From IMG/VR virus record IMGVR_UViG_3300025405_000011, positions 1-64,000 of that record: a stretch of DNA of 64,000 nt; one strand, given 5' to 3'. A program made the position numbers and the translations under genes. The notes under the pieces are model-generated. The model was not told the DNA's origin. It worked only from the letters and a program-made list of their open reading frames with translations, and ran no database searches. Shown one piece after another: positions 40,400-47,483 of this stretch (positions within the stretch are counted from its first letter, which is position 1; each line of letters begins with the position of its first letter). Source of the stretch: a virus.

Positions 40400-41097
40400 T
40401 ATTCTCCTTTGTTAAAAAATAGTTCTTTGTTAAAGTAGATCTCTGAATCAATATTGTTTAGTTCATATAGTCTATCAATTTGTTTAGTAGATAGTTGTGA
40501 AAACATAGAAGAAGAATCTTTGTTAATATTATAACCCATAGTAATAATAGTATTTTGAGGTGGAGCTACATATCGAGCATTAAAATCTCTAAGGACCCTA
40601 CGTGTTACTAGTTCCATTCTATCTCTAGTCAACTGACTATCTCTTAATAAGACTTGTATACGTTCTATCCTAGTGTCTAGTAGACTTCTATCTATTTCTA
40701 GTGACCTAAATTCATAGTTGTTGGCAAAAAAATAAGCATTACCCTGACAACTAGAGTCATCAAAAAGTAAATTCTTCACTTGATAATTACTTATAAAGCT
40801 TTGCTCTCTGTCTACCCATTGTAAAAGTCCATCTATGTCTAGTGTATAATCCTCAAAAGATTTAAACTTATCATAGAGTACATAACAAAAATGACTTACC
40901 GTTCTTTTTGCAGGATCACGAAGAGAAGTAACTATATAAGTGTCTTCCTTAACTGGTTTCCAAGCGTGATGATACTCGGAGTTAATGTTCTCTATTCCAA
41001 CTGGTTCTAGACTTGATATTAGATGGGAGAAGAGTTCAGCTTTTATATAATGGCCCCCACACTTGGGTATGTGTAAGTAATAGATATTACTATTCAT
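40399..41097 (-). CDS. Sulfotransferase-like protein
   Basis: A 232-residue protein with both PAPS-binding elements of sulfotransferases: the 5'-phosphosulfate loop HIPKCGGHYIK near residue 8 and the 3'-phosphate region SLRDPAKRTVSHF near residue 56. It would move sulfate from PAPS to a hydroxyl or amine of a glycan or small molecule. Start at the ATGA overlap (41097). It neighbours oxygenases and glycosyltransferases, suggesting decoration of a virion or cell-surface glycan. Confidence 0.72.
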   Translation of the reverse strand: MNSNIYYLHIPKCGGHYIKAELFSHLISSLEPVGIENINSEYHHAWKPVKEDTYIVTSLRDPAKRTVSHFCYVLYDKFKSFEDYTLDIDGLLQWVDREQSFISNYQVKNLLFDDSSCQGNAYFFANNYEFRSLEIDRSLLDTRIERIQVLLRDSQLTRDRMELVTRRVLRDFNARYVAPPQNTIITMGYNINKDSSSMFSQLSTKQIDRLYELNNIDSEIYFNKELFFNKGE

Positions 41098-41828
41098 CGA
41101 TAGATTTTCTTTTTCCAATGATTCTTTCGATAATAACCGTCTTCAAGTTCTTCAAGTCCAACTGTATTCCAATGTGCAGTTTTATTGAGTTCTCCATCCA
41201 TACTCTCTTTGGCTATCCACTCTTCTCTACGAAAAGGGATTAGTTGTGCTACCATAGTCCCTGCAGGAATCTTTCCAGTAAAACCAATCTTTAGATGAAA
41301 GGCCATATTGGCACCCGGACAGTTATAGTCGTCTACAACTGCACTAGTACTGATAAATGGAAGATCCCAACGATTTAATGGGTGAGTAAAGAGACAACTA
41401 TATCCATCGGGTATTCTAATAGAAACTGGAAGAGACCAAATAAAGTGCTCTTCATGATAACCCGGTGGGTGTGGAGCAGGATCAGTTATTGCAGGTGGAC
41501 GATTAGATACAGGTCCTCTTTGTTGATTGTTATGACTTATAACTATTTTACCATCTACTTCTTGTACCCAGACATCTTCAGCCAAAAATACTCCATAGCC
41601 AGTGACTAATGCATCAAGAAAGGGCATGCAATGCTTAAGTCCTGGAAGTCTTGTTCCATCAAACTCGACCCAACGTTGAGTTTGTTTATACCAGTCAGGG
41701 GTATGTCTAGACATAGTCTGTACTAGTTCATCAAATTGTTGATTTGGATATCCACCTTCCCAGAGTAGAGTGACTGGTCCTGAACTAGAGTCAGTTAATA
41801 TTTTTTTATGTTTTTTTCTAGTGAACAT
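41094..41828 (-). CDS. Conserved protein, paralog of 25931-26677
   Basis: A 244-residue strand-rich protein with the same motif order as the 25931-26677 product (KHCMPFLD, FLAEDVWV, HPLNRWDLPF, AGTMVAQLIPFRRE). The N-terminus has a HTPDWYKQ segment matching PKWMRDMP in the paralog. It lies between sulfotransferase and two Fe(II) oxygenase genes. The function of the family is unknown to me. Confidence 0.7.
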   Translation of the reverse strand: MFTRKKHKKILTDSSSGPVTLLWEGGYPNQQFDELVQTMSRHTPDWYKQTQRWVEFDGTRLPGLKHCMPFLDALVTGYGVFLAEDVWVQEVDGKIVISHNNQQRGPVSNRPPAITDPAPHPPGYHEEHFIWSLPVSIRIPDGYSCLFTHPLNRWDLPFISTSAVVDDYNCPGANMAFHLKIGFTGKIPAGTMVAQLIPFRREEWIAKESMDGELNKTAHWNTVGLEELEDGYYRKNHWKKKIYR

Positions 41829-42390
41829 TTTTATCTAGTTTCTGTTCTGAGTTATCTGTATAGTTTATAGACATAGATAGTTTTACTCCCTCAGTGATCT
41901 TTCTTACTCCGTGTACATATTGTGGTGGAAATAGCAATACACTTCCTTTAGAGGGCTTAAATTCTAAATCTAGACTGGGGAAGTAGATTTCTCCACCTTC
42001 ATACTCTTCAGGATTATTTAAGTATACTACAGAAGTGAAATTTGCTTCTGGCATATCTTCGTTGTCTATGTGGGGAACTATATATCCTCCCACTGGGTAG
42101 TAGTTAATATAGTGTTCATAATCATAGACTGCTTTAGAAGACTGTAAGAATTCAATTACTTTTCTACCACAACTACGATAGAGAGCTGTAACTGGACTAT
42201 TTACTATTTTATAGAGCAATAGCACATCTCGAGGGTTAACTAATAGTTCTGACCTATGGTCTTCATTATCACTACCACTAATCATCATATTGCCATCAAT
42301 ATAGGCTTTCCTGACATAATCTGATAAAAAGTCACAGGTTTCTTTGCCTATGAAGTCTTCTACTAGTACTACTTCACTTTCTTCTTCCAT
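41818..42390 (-). CDS. 2-oxoglutarate/Fe(II) dioxygenase, copy 1
   Basis: A 190-residue double-stranded beta-helix enzyme of the prolyl-4-hydroxylase-like group. Iron ligands: HIDNE (H, D) near residue 108 and the distal H in YVHGVRK near 161; a basic residue for 2-oxoglutarate follows. The YEGGEIYFP strand between them is typical. It is about 40 percent similar by eye to the next gene, so they are tandem paralogs. It would hydroxylate a protein, sugar or base. Confidence 0.8.
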   Translation of the reverse strand: MEEESEVVLVEDFIGKETCDFLSDYVRKAYIDGNMMISGSDNEDHRSELLVNPRDVLLLYKIVNSPVTALYRSCGRKVIEFLQSSKAVYDYEHYINYYPVGGYIVPHIDNEDMPEANFTSVVYLNNPEEYEGGEIYFPSLDLEFKPSKGSVLLFPPQYVHGVRKITEGVKLSMSINYTDNSEQKLDKNVH

Positions 42391-42392
42391 TA

Positions 42393-42959
42393 CTAATACT
42401 TTACACTTTCATCTTCAGTGTAGTTTAATGCAAGAGTTCTCTTAAATCCAGAAGTAACTTTACGAGCTTCATGCCAGTAGGTCCCTGGAAAAATTAGTAG
42501 AGTGCCCTTTTTAGGCTTAAGAACTAGATCTAGATTGGGGAAATATAGTTCTCCACCATCATAGTTCTCAGGTTCATCCAAGTATAGAACTGAAGTAACA
42601 AAGCAGTCAGGCATTTGATGATCATCTCTATGTGGAATTAAATGTCCATTTACTGGATAATAGTTAAAAAGACAGTTGTCTTTGTGTGCATAGAGTTTAC
42701 GAGAATGGCCTATTAATTCTATAGCAGAGTCCAAATGCTTACGATATGTAGAGACAAATTCTTCATCTTCTATCTGATAGGCATCTACTACTAGTCGAGG
42801 GTTTTGTAACTCTAGTTCTCTCACTTTGGGGTCTTTTACAGTAAGAGGCTTCATTCGTTGTAGTTCTAGTGCTTTGTCTAGATATCTATTATAGAGATCA
42901 CATTCTTCAAAACTAGTAAAGTCTTCATATATTCGAATTTCTTCTCTGGACTCTTCCAT
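42393..42959 (-). CDS. 2-oxoglutarate/Fe(II) dioxygenase, copy 2
   Basis: A 188-residue paralog of the next gene downstream: HRDDHQMP gives the H-x-D pair, YDGGELYFPNLD the signature strand, and WHEARKVTSGFKR the distal histidine and 2-oxoglutarate-binding basic residue. The two genes are two bases apart. The tandem duplication suggests two related hydroxylation steps or substrates. Confidence 0.8.
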   Translation of the reverse strand: MEESREEIRIYEDFTSFEECDLYNRYLDKALELQRMKPLTVKDPKVRELELQNPRLVVDAYQIEDEEFVSTYRKHLDSAIELIGHSRKLYAHKDNCLFNYYPVNGHLIPHRDDHQMPDCFVTSVLYLDEPENYDGGELYFPNLDLVLKPKKGTLLIFPGTYWHEARKVTSGFKRTLALNYTEDESVKY

Positions 42960-42960
42960 A

Positions 42961-44232
42961 CTACTCTTTTTTATTAGCTTTTAGTAGTTGTGCTGACTTT
43001 AGTTTGTTTACTGCCTTATTAAAGACCGAGTTCCAATCTTTACAAACATTTTCCCAAGTTACATTCGTGACCCAGTTGTAGGCATTGTCTACTCTCTCTG
43101 GGTATAGTCCAGCTTTTACTTCAAGAATAGCATCAGCAGCAGCTTCTACATCCATTAATGGACGAACTCGATCATTGTCATTTTCTTTCATTACCCAGTG
43201 ACTTGGAGTACTACCACTAGGAACTCTCCAACCACGATCTTCTCCAAGTATCTCAGGCAGACTGGTATTGTCCGGAGCAACTACCGGAAGTTTACAGGCC
43301 ATGGCTTCAGTAATACTAAGGCCCCAACCTTCACCTAGAGTAGTAGTCAAATAGCAGTCACTCGAGTTATAGAGCTGATTTACTACCTCAATGGGAAAAC
43401 CACTATGGGCACTAAATTGTGCTGGGTTAGGGATAGTAAAATCAGTATTAGGGTCTAGTCCTAGTGCTTGAGCCATTGCTAGTACACTTCCACCAAAGTC
43501 ACTCTCTTGCATATGTAGATAGAAGAAGATGTCATCATGGCCTCTACGTTTGAGTTCCTTAAGTATCATAAGTGTACGACCAATGTCTTTACGTCCTTGA
43601 TTACGATTGACATTGGTAACAATAAAACGGTCAGCATTGACTCCAAAAAGTGCTTTACGAATAGTTTGAATTTGCTCTTGTGGAAGTGGGTAGAAATCTT
43701 TGGTATTAGTTCCATGATAGATTACCTTAAAACTATCTACTACATCACCTAGGTATCTACGAGTTTCTTCTCTAGCATACTCTGTATAGGGTACCGGGTA
43801 GTCAAAACTAGCAACTGCTTTTTCTACCCAAGATGGCTTAGGCGGGCAATCAAATGGGTAATAATAAATACTACTAAAAGACTTGGCTTTACCGGCTTGT
43901 ATTTCACGAATTTTATCGGCAATAGGTTCTACAATAAAAGTATCTTGAATTACAAATACTAAGTCATAGTCTCCACGTCCTAGAAAGTCAAGAAATACTT
44001 GTCGTCCAAAAAGATCAGCATAGGAACCCTGCTGTCTTAATGCACTAATAGCAGGCCAAACTTGTCCAGGGAACTTATTGGTGTCATATACTCCGCCATC
44101 ATAATTGACGGCAATAACATCAATATCATAGTTGCCGGTTTTGTATAGTTCTCTCATGATATTACTATTTACTGTAGCAAAACCAGTAGAGCAACAATAG
44201 TCACCCCATACTAAGATCTTTGTTTTGGCCAT
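42961..44232 (-). CDS. GT-B glycosyltransferase (GT4-like), copy 1
   Basis: A 423-residue GT-B enzyme. The C-terminal domain holds LGEGWGLSITEAMACKLPVVAP, the nucleotide-sugar binding E-x7-E signature. I start it at MAKTKILVWGDY (44232): a promoter (44264-44292) covers the region upstream, and AGGA precedes this ATG. It probably glycosylates DNA bases, virion proteins or wall polymers; the acceptor is unknown. Confidence 0.82.
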   Translation of the reverse strand: MAKTKILVWGDYCCSTGFATVNSNIMRELYKTGNYDIDVIAVNYDGGVYDTNKFPGQVWPAISALRQQGSYADLFGRQVFLDFLGRGDYDLVFVIQDTFIVEPIADKIREIQAGKAKSFSSIYYYPFDCPPKPSWVEKAVASFDYPVPYTEYAREETRRYLGDVVDSFKVIYHGTNTKDFYPLPQEQIQTIRKALFGVNADRFIVTNVNRNQGRKDIGRTLMILKELKRRGHDDIFFYLHMQESDFGGSVLAMAQALGLDPNTDFTIPNPAQFSAHSGFPIEVVNQLYNSSDCYLTTTLGEGWGLSITEAMACKLPVVAPDNTSLPEILGEDRGWRVPSGSTPSHWVMKENDNDRVRPLMDVEAAADAILEVKAGLYPERVDNAYNWVTNVTWENVCKDWNSVFNKAVNKLKSAQLLKANKKE

Positions 44233-44263
44233 TGGAGTCCTATCTGTGAATATATCTGTAACT

Positions 44264-44292
44264 ATTGTAGTATATTTACTAACTTTTATCAA
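44264..44292 (-). promoter_or_regulatory. Promoter, TTGATA-N17-TACAAT
   Basis: -35 TTGATA at 44287-44292 and -10 TACAAT at 44264-44269 on the minus strand, 17 bases apart. It would drive the glycosyltransferase, the two oxygenases, the paralog protein and the sulfotransferase. Confidence 0.62.
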
Positions 44293-45057
44293 CTACATCA
44301 GTCGTAAAGTACCATACTTTGTAGGGTTATTGGAATAGAGTTCTATTCTTCTTTGAGCTGATTTAGTCATCTCTTCTGAGATATCATTGGTAATAAAATT
44401 TCTTTTATTCTCTACTGCAGCTTGTGCAGTTACTCCACTGCCACCAAAAGGGTCTAGTACTGTATCCCCTGGCCTAGTGTAGAGTTGTATAAATTTATGT
44501 GCAAGCCCAATAGGGTAGGTGTCCAGTAAAAAACCTACTCCTTCTTTTTCTAGTTCTTGGTCTAGTAATTGCCCTATATTATTGTTTATCCCAGGACCCA
44601 ATCCCCAGTCTCTTTTCTTTATGTTTTTATTAAAAGGCAAGTGTGATGAAGATCTAGCTAGATGAAACCACAATACTTGAGATCCATTCATTGTCTCTAG
44701 AAAAGAATGGGGAACATTATAGTCCCAAGTAGTAAAGCCCAAATAGTGTAGCTTGGTTTTTTTTAAAACTTTGGCTAGGTAGAGATAGGGCATAGCTCTC
44801 TGATCTCCAATACAGATAAATAGACTACCATTGGGCTTTAAAACACGTTCCATCTCTTTGGTAGACTTAACTAGCATAGACAACATATCTACTTGACTAT
44901 GTCCAAAGTTTATCTGCTTTTGTGGATCACCCTTATAACGTTCTACATCTATGTCAAGATAGGGTGGGTGGGTAATAATTAAATCTATACTACCACTAGG
45001 GATGTCTAGTTTACGAGCATCTCCTATGATGAACTTATTGTTTTCAGATTGATACAT
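44293..45057 (-). CDS. DNA N4-cytosine/N6-adenine methyltransferase
   Basis: A 254-residue beta-class methyltransferase: catalytic motif IV THPPY near residue 30 comes before the SAM-binding motif I DPFGGSGVTAQAA near 205. THPPY is close to both TPPY (N4-C) and NPPY/DPPY (N6-A) forms. No restriction partner is nearby, so it is probably an orphan methylase for protection. It overlaps the WhiB gene by 14 bases. Confidence 0.82.
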   Translation of the reverse strand: MYQSENNKFIIGDARKLDIPSGSIDLIITHPPYLDIDVERYKGDPQKQINFGHSQVDMLSMLVKSTKEMERVLKPNGSLFICIGDQRAMPYLYLAKVLKKTKLHYLGFTTWDYNVPHSFLETMNGSQVLWFHLARSSSHLPFNKNIKKRDWGLGPGINNNIGQLLDQELEKEGVGFLLDTYPIGLAHKFIQLYTRPGDTVLDPFGGSGVTAQAAVENKRNFITNDISEEMTKSAQRRIELYSNNPTKYGTLRLM

Positions 45058-45412
45058 TGCTTTTGGGTTTACGACCTCGTCCAGAGATTTTAACTCTATT
45101 GGCCTCTGACTCTTTTCTAGCCATAGAACTATCCATCCAATATAGTGCTTCGGGTTTATGGCAGTTAATATTCATTTTTTTTCGAATACTAACTCTTTGT
45201 TTCTCACTAGTACCAGCCCAATAGCCATAATGCTCATGATGTAGAGCATGTTCAAGACATTGCTTTTGTACTGGACAGTCCTCACATGTCTGTACTAGTA
45301 TCGGGTCTACTAACTCTCCTTGTGTTGGAAAGAACATTTCAGTTGCTAGGCCTTTACAGAGTGCTTGATCTTGCCATCTAAAGTCTATTTTATTTTTACT
45401 TATTACGGTCAC
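45044..45412 (-). CDS. WhiB-family iron-sulfur transcription factor
   Basis: A 122-residue WhiB-like protein. Four cysteines expected to hold the 4Fe-4S cluster are seen: one in DQALCKG, then CEDCPVQKQC. They are followed by the G-Y-W-A-G-T turn (G[IV]W[GA]G in the family) and a basic C-terminus for DNA binding. The GTG start lies in a GTGA overlap with the upstream glycosyltransferase. WhiB proteins occur only in Actinobacteria and their phages, where phage copies can act on host sigma-factor complexes. Confidence 0.9.
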   Translation of the reverse strand: MTVISKNKIDFRWQDQALCKGLATEMFFPTQGELVDPILVQTCEDCPVQKQCLEHALHHEHYGYWAGTSEKQRVSIRKKMNINCHKPEALYWMDSSMARKESEANRVKISGRGRKPKSNVSI

Positions 45413-46398
45413 TTTAGTGTTTTTTCTATTTCTCTTAGACGAGGAATTACTCGTGTTTCTACTTCTCGGTCCCAATTAAATTCTTCTTTTAGTTTAATTG
45501 CTTGTTCTCTATAGTCTAGTTCATAGTCAGAATAGTTATTGTATACTCTTCTCATCTGGTCTCTAATTGACTTGATAGTGGGTTGAAATGCTTCTCCTCG
45601 AAGAAAACTTACTTCTTGTATGTTCTGAGGAACAGCTTCTTTACGAGTATGCAACTTAGCATGTATATATTCAGCATAGTCAGCCCAATCGGTTACTGAA
45701 ATTACTGGCATGCCTGTAGCCATTGCTTCTAATGGCATCATACCACCACCCTCTCCCATACTGGGGTACACTAGGCAATGTGTATTGTAAAGTAGATTCT
45801 TGTAGTCCTCTTGTTCTAGAGCACTAGCAATAACTGTCACTCTATCATAGAGCTGTATTCCAGTAATAGAAGCAGGTCCATAGGACTTAAACACTAGGAA
45901 AGCATTACTATCATCTTCAAACTCTTGAAGAAATGCTTCTAGTACTAGTCGTCCATTCTTTCTTAGAGTGGGCTCTCCAGTATGTAAAAAGTAAAAGGGT
46001 CCATCTTTGACTCTCTCTACTGGGTCAAAGCCATCAGTTATGCATGCTCTTACAACTAGAGTTACTCTATCAGTATACTTATCAAAACAGTCTTCTTTAA
46101 CCCAAGTGGCTGTAGTCCAGATCTCGTCCATGAGATTTAGACCATCTTGCCATTCGGGTATTATTTCTGTACTCTCATGAGTGGCTATACCAATATTATA
46201 TTGATTGGACTGTCTACATAGCCATCCAGGATTATCACAGCAGATGTTGATTTCTGCAGTAGGGTCATTAATCACTACTTCAAAACCATGTCTCTCTAAA
46301 GAGTTGTAGATTTGACGTGCAACTCGTGCATACCCATTCTGTTGAGTATTGAATGAGTTATTGTTGTGTAATGCTACACCTGTAAAAGAAATCTTCAT
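45409..46398 (-). CDS. GT-B glycosyltransferase (GT4-like), copy 2
   Basis: A 329-residue GT-B enzyme with HTGEPTLRKNGRLVLEAF in the donor domain and the E-x7-E-like MGEGGGMMPLEAMATGMPVIS signature. A promoter ends six bases before its ATG and there is no Shine-Dalgarno, so translation is probably leaderless. WhiB and the methyltransferase follow in the same operon. Confidence 0.82.
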   Translation of the reverse strand: MKISFTGVALHNNNSFNTQQNGYARVARQIYNSLERHGFEVVINDPTAEINICCDNPGWLCRQSNQYNIGIATHESTEIIPEWQDGLNLMDEIWTTATWVKEDCFDKYTDRVTLVVRACITDGFDPVERVKDGPFYFLHTGEPTLRKNGRLVLEAFLQEFEDDSNAFLVFKSYGPASITGIQLYDRVTVIASALEQEDYKNLLYNTHCLVYPSMGEGGGMMPLEAMATGMPVISVTDWADYAEYIHAKLHTRKEAVPQNIQEVSFLRGEAFQPTIKSIRDQMRRVYNNYSDYELDYREQAIKLKEEFNWDREVETRVIPRLREIEKTLK

Positions 46399-46404
46399 AA
46401 CACT

Positions 46405-46433
46405 AGTATAAAGGGTCTAAGTGTAGTAAACAA
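46405..46433 (-). promoter_or_regulatory. Promoter, TTGTTT-N17-TATACT (glycosyltransferase/WhiB operon)
   Basis: -35 TTGTTT at 46428-46433 and -10 TATACT at 46405-46410 on the minus strand, spacing 17. The ATG at 46398 starts six bases after the -10 box. Confidence 0.68.
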
Positions 46434-46436
46434 GAG

Positions 46437-46503
46437 AAGGGTCCCCGGGAGGAGTGCAAGGTGTAGAAAACCGACTACGACTCCCAGGGAGACTGAGGCC
46501 CTT
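46437..46503 (-). ncRNA. Candidate structured RNA after the lysis genes
   Basis: The 157-base gap 46399-46555 holds a GC-rich core in otherwise AT-rich DNA. On the minus strand AAGGG (46499-46503) pairs with CCCTT (46437-46441), CCCTG-GGAGT pairs with ACTCC...CGGGG inside it, and a GTAG/CTAC hairpin sits in the loop. It follows the stop of 46556-46774 and precedes the next promoter, so it could be a 3'-UTR RNA, a processed small RNA or a factor-dependent terminator. There is no strong T-run. Confidence 0.4.
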
Positions 46504-46555
46504 CTTCATCAAGGGAATTACACTAAACCGAAATAGTTACCCTCACTGTCTACTG

Positions 46556-46774
46556 TTACTTTTTAGGACCTTTTACATTGTCCTTTCCAAATTTTTCTGC
46601 TTTTTTCAGTAGCCCAATAACATACTCTACAAAGTTTTCTACATCTCTAATGTCTTCGGCTTTATCACTGTGATCAACCATAATGGTCATACCGATCATA
46701 GTAGAGTGTAATTCACGAGATAGGATAAAGTTCATGAGCTCTCGTTGCATCTTATCATATTTGTTAACAGGCAT
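46556..46774 (-). CDS. Hypothetical protein in lysis region
   Basis: A 72-residue helical protein with a basic end (KGPKK) and a hydrophobic MIGMTIMVDHS centre. One base separates it from the holin candidate. It could be a lysis accessory factor, but no motif supports this. Confidence 0.5.
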   Translation of the reverse strand: MPVNKYDKMQRELMNFILSRELHSTMIGMTIMVDHSDKAEDIRDVENFVEYVIGLLKKAEKFGKDNVKGPKK

Positions 46775-46775
46775 A

Positions 46776-46985
46776 TTATCTCTTTAGTATTCCTAGTAGA
46801 GTTGCAGAAGCCATAGACATAATTGGGAACACTAGAGAGCAAATAATTGCCCATCCAGCAGCAGCTCCATTATGGTTAAAGAATGCTGTAATCAGTAGTG
46901 GAGCTAGAGCAAGTGCACTCAATAGAGCCAACCCTGCTGTAATCATCCCTACTATTAGTAGTACTCTTTTCATCATTCTTGTCAT
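46776..46985 (-). CDS. Holin candidate, two TM segments
   Basis: A 69-residue protein with a basic N-terminus (MTRMMKRV) and two strong membrane helices at about 8-32 and 42-64, ending ILKR. It follows the Rpf-like hydrolase, whose release a holin would allow. I start it at 46985, where AGGAAAGAG precedes ATG; the longer frame overlaps the hydrolase. Holin function is inferred from size, topology and position. Confidence 0.55.
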   Translation of the reverse strand: MTRMMKRVLLIVGMITAGLALLSALALAPLLITAFFNHNGAAAGWAIICSLVFPIMSMASATLLGILKR

Positions 46986-46999
46986 TCTATCTCTTTCCT

Positions 47000-47383
47000 T
47001 TACCAGCCATGCCCGCAACCATATTGATCGGGGACATAGCTACTCGAATTTATCTTTATTGCTATATATATTTGTTCTTCTATGGAAGCATCTGCTGCAT
47101 TATTAGCAAACTGCTTACCACCGTATGCAATCCAGTTATAGTTAGTGATTCCTAGACCCCCAGAATATAGAGGGCCTCTAAGAGTCCAGTTATAACCAGT
47201 TTCACATACTGATACCTTTTCCCACTTTAGTACTATATTTCTGGGAACAAGTCCTACATCTACTACGGGTGTTACTATTGTTCTTTCTGTTGTCGTTGTT
47301 ACTGTATTGTTAGTATCAGCAGTAGCACTATTCATTATAAATATTGATACTACTAAAGTTCCAAGTGCAATTAAACGTCGCAA
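47000..47383 (-). CDS. Rpf-like (resuscitation-promoting factor) wall hydrolase, endolysin candidate
   Basis: A 127-residue secreted protein. A signal peptide (basic MRR, hydrophobic core, ATA-D cleavage site near 22) is followed by the transglycosylase-like Rpf domain: WEKVSVCETGYNW (catalytic Glu; family form W..VA.CESGGNW), SGGLGI, W-x-AYGGKQFA, and a final YGCGHGW whose cysteine pairs with the first. It would cleave actinobacterial peptidoglycan. The start is TTG behind GGAG, giving modest expression. A promoter lies at 47455-47483 with a leader of about 65 bases. Confidence 0.82.
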   Translation of the reverse strand: MRRLIALGTLVVSIFIMNSATADTNNTVTTTTERTIVTPVVDVGLVPRNIVLKWEKVSVCETGYNWTLRGPLYSGGLGITNYNWIAYGGKQFANNAADASIEEQIYIAIKINSSSYVPDQYGCGHGW

Positions 47384-47401
47384 AATTACTCCAATGTTAG
47401 A

Positions 47402-47431
47402 TTAATAAGTGCTTTTAGTTACTATAGACAT
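47402..47431 (-). CDS. Possible nine-codon leader peptide
   Basis: Inside the leader of the Rpf-like gene, GAGGTG precedes ATG and a nine-codon frame MSIVTKSTY ends at TAA. It may be a leader that tunes translation of the TTG-started lysis gene, but the very short spacing to the ribosome site makes it doubtful. Confidence 0.2.
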   Translation of the reverse strand: MSIVTKSTY

Positions 47432-47454
47432 CACCTCTTTCTTCTTAGATTTTA

Positions 47455-47483
47455 AGTTTATGTTCTTTTATTGCTTTAATCAA
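47455..47483 (-). promoter_or_regulatory. Promoter, TTGATT-N17-TAAACT (lysis genes)
   Basis: -35 TTGATT at 47478-47483 and -10 TAAACT at 47455-47460 on the minus strand, spacing 17. The -35 box overlaps the helicase stop codon. It would drive the Rpf-like hydrolase and holin candidate. Confidence 0.68.
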
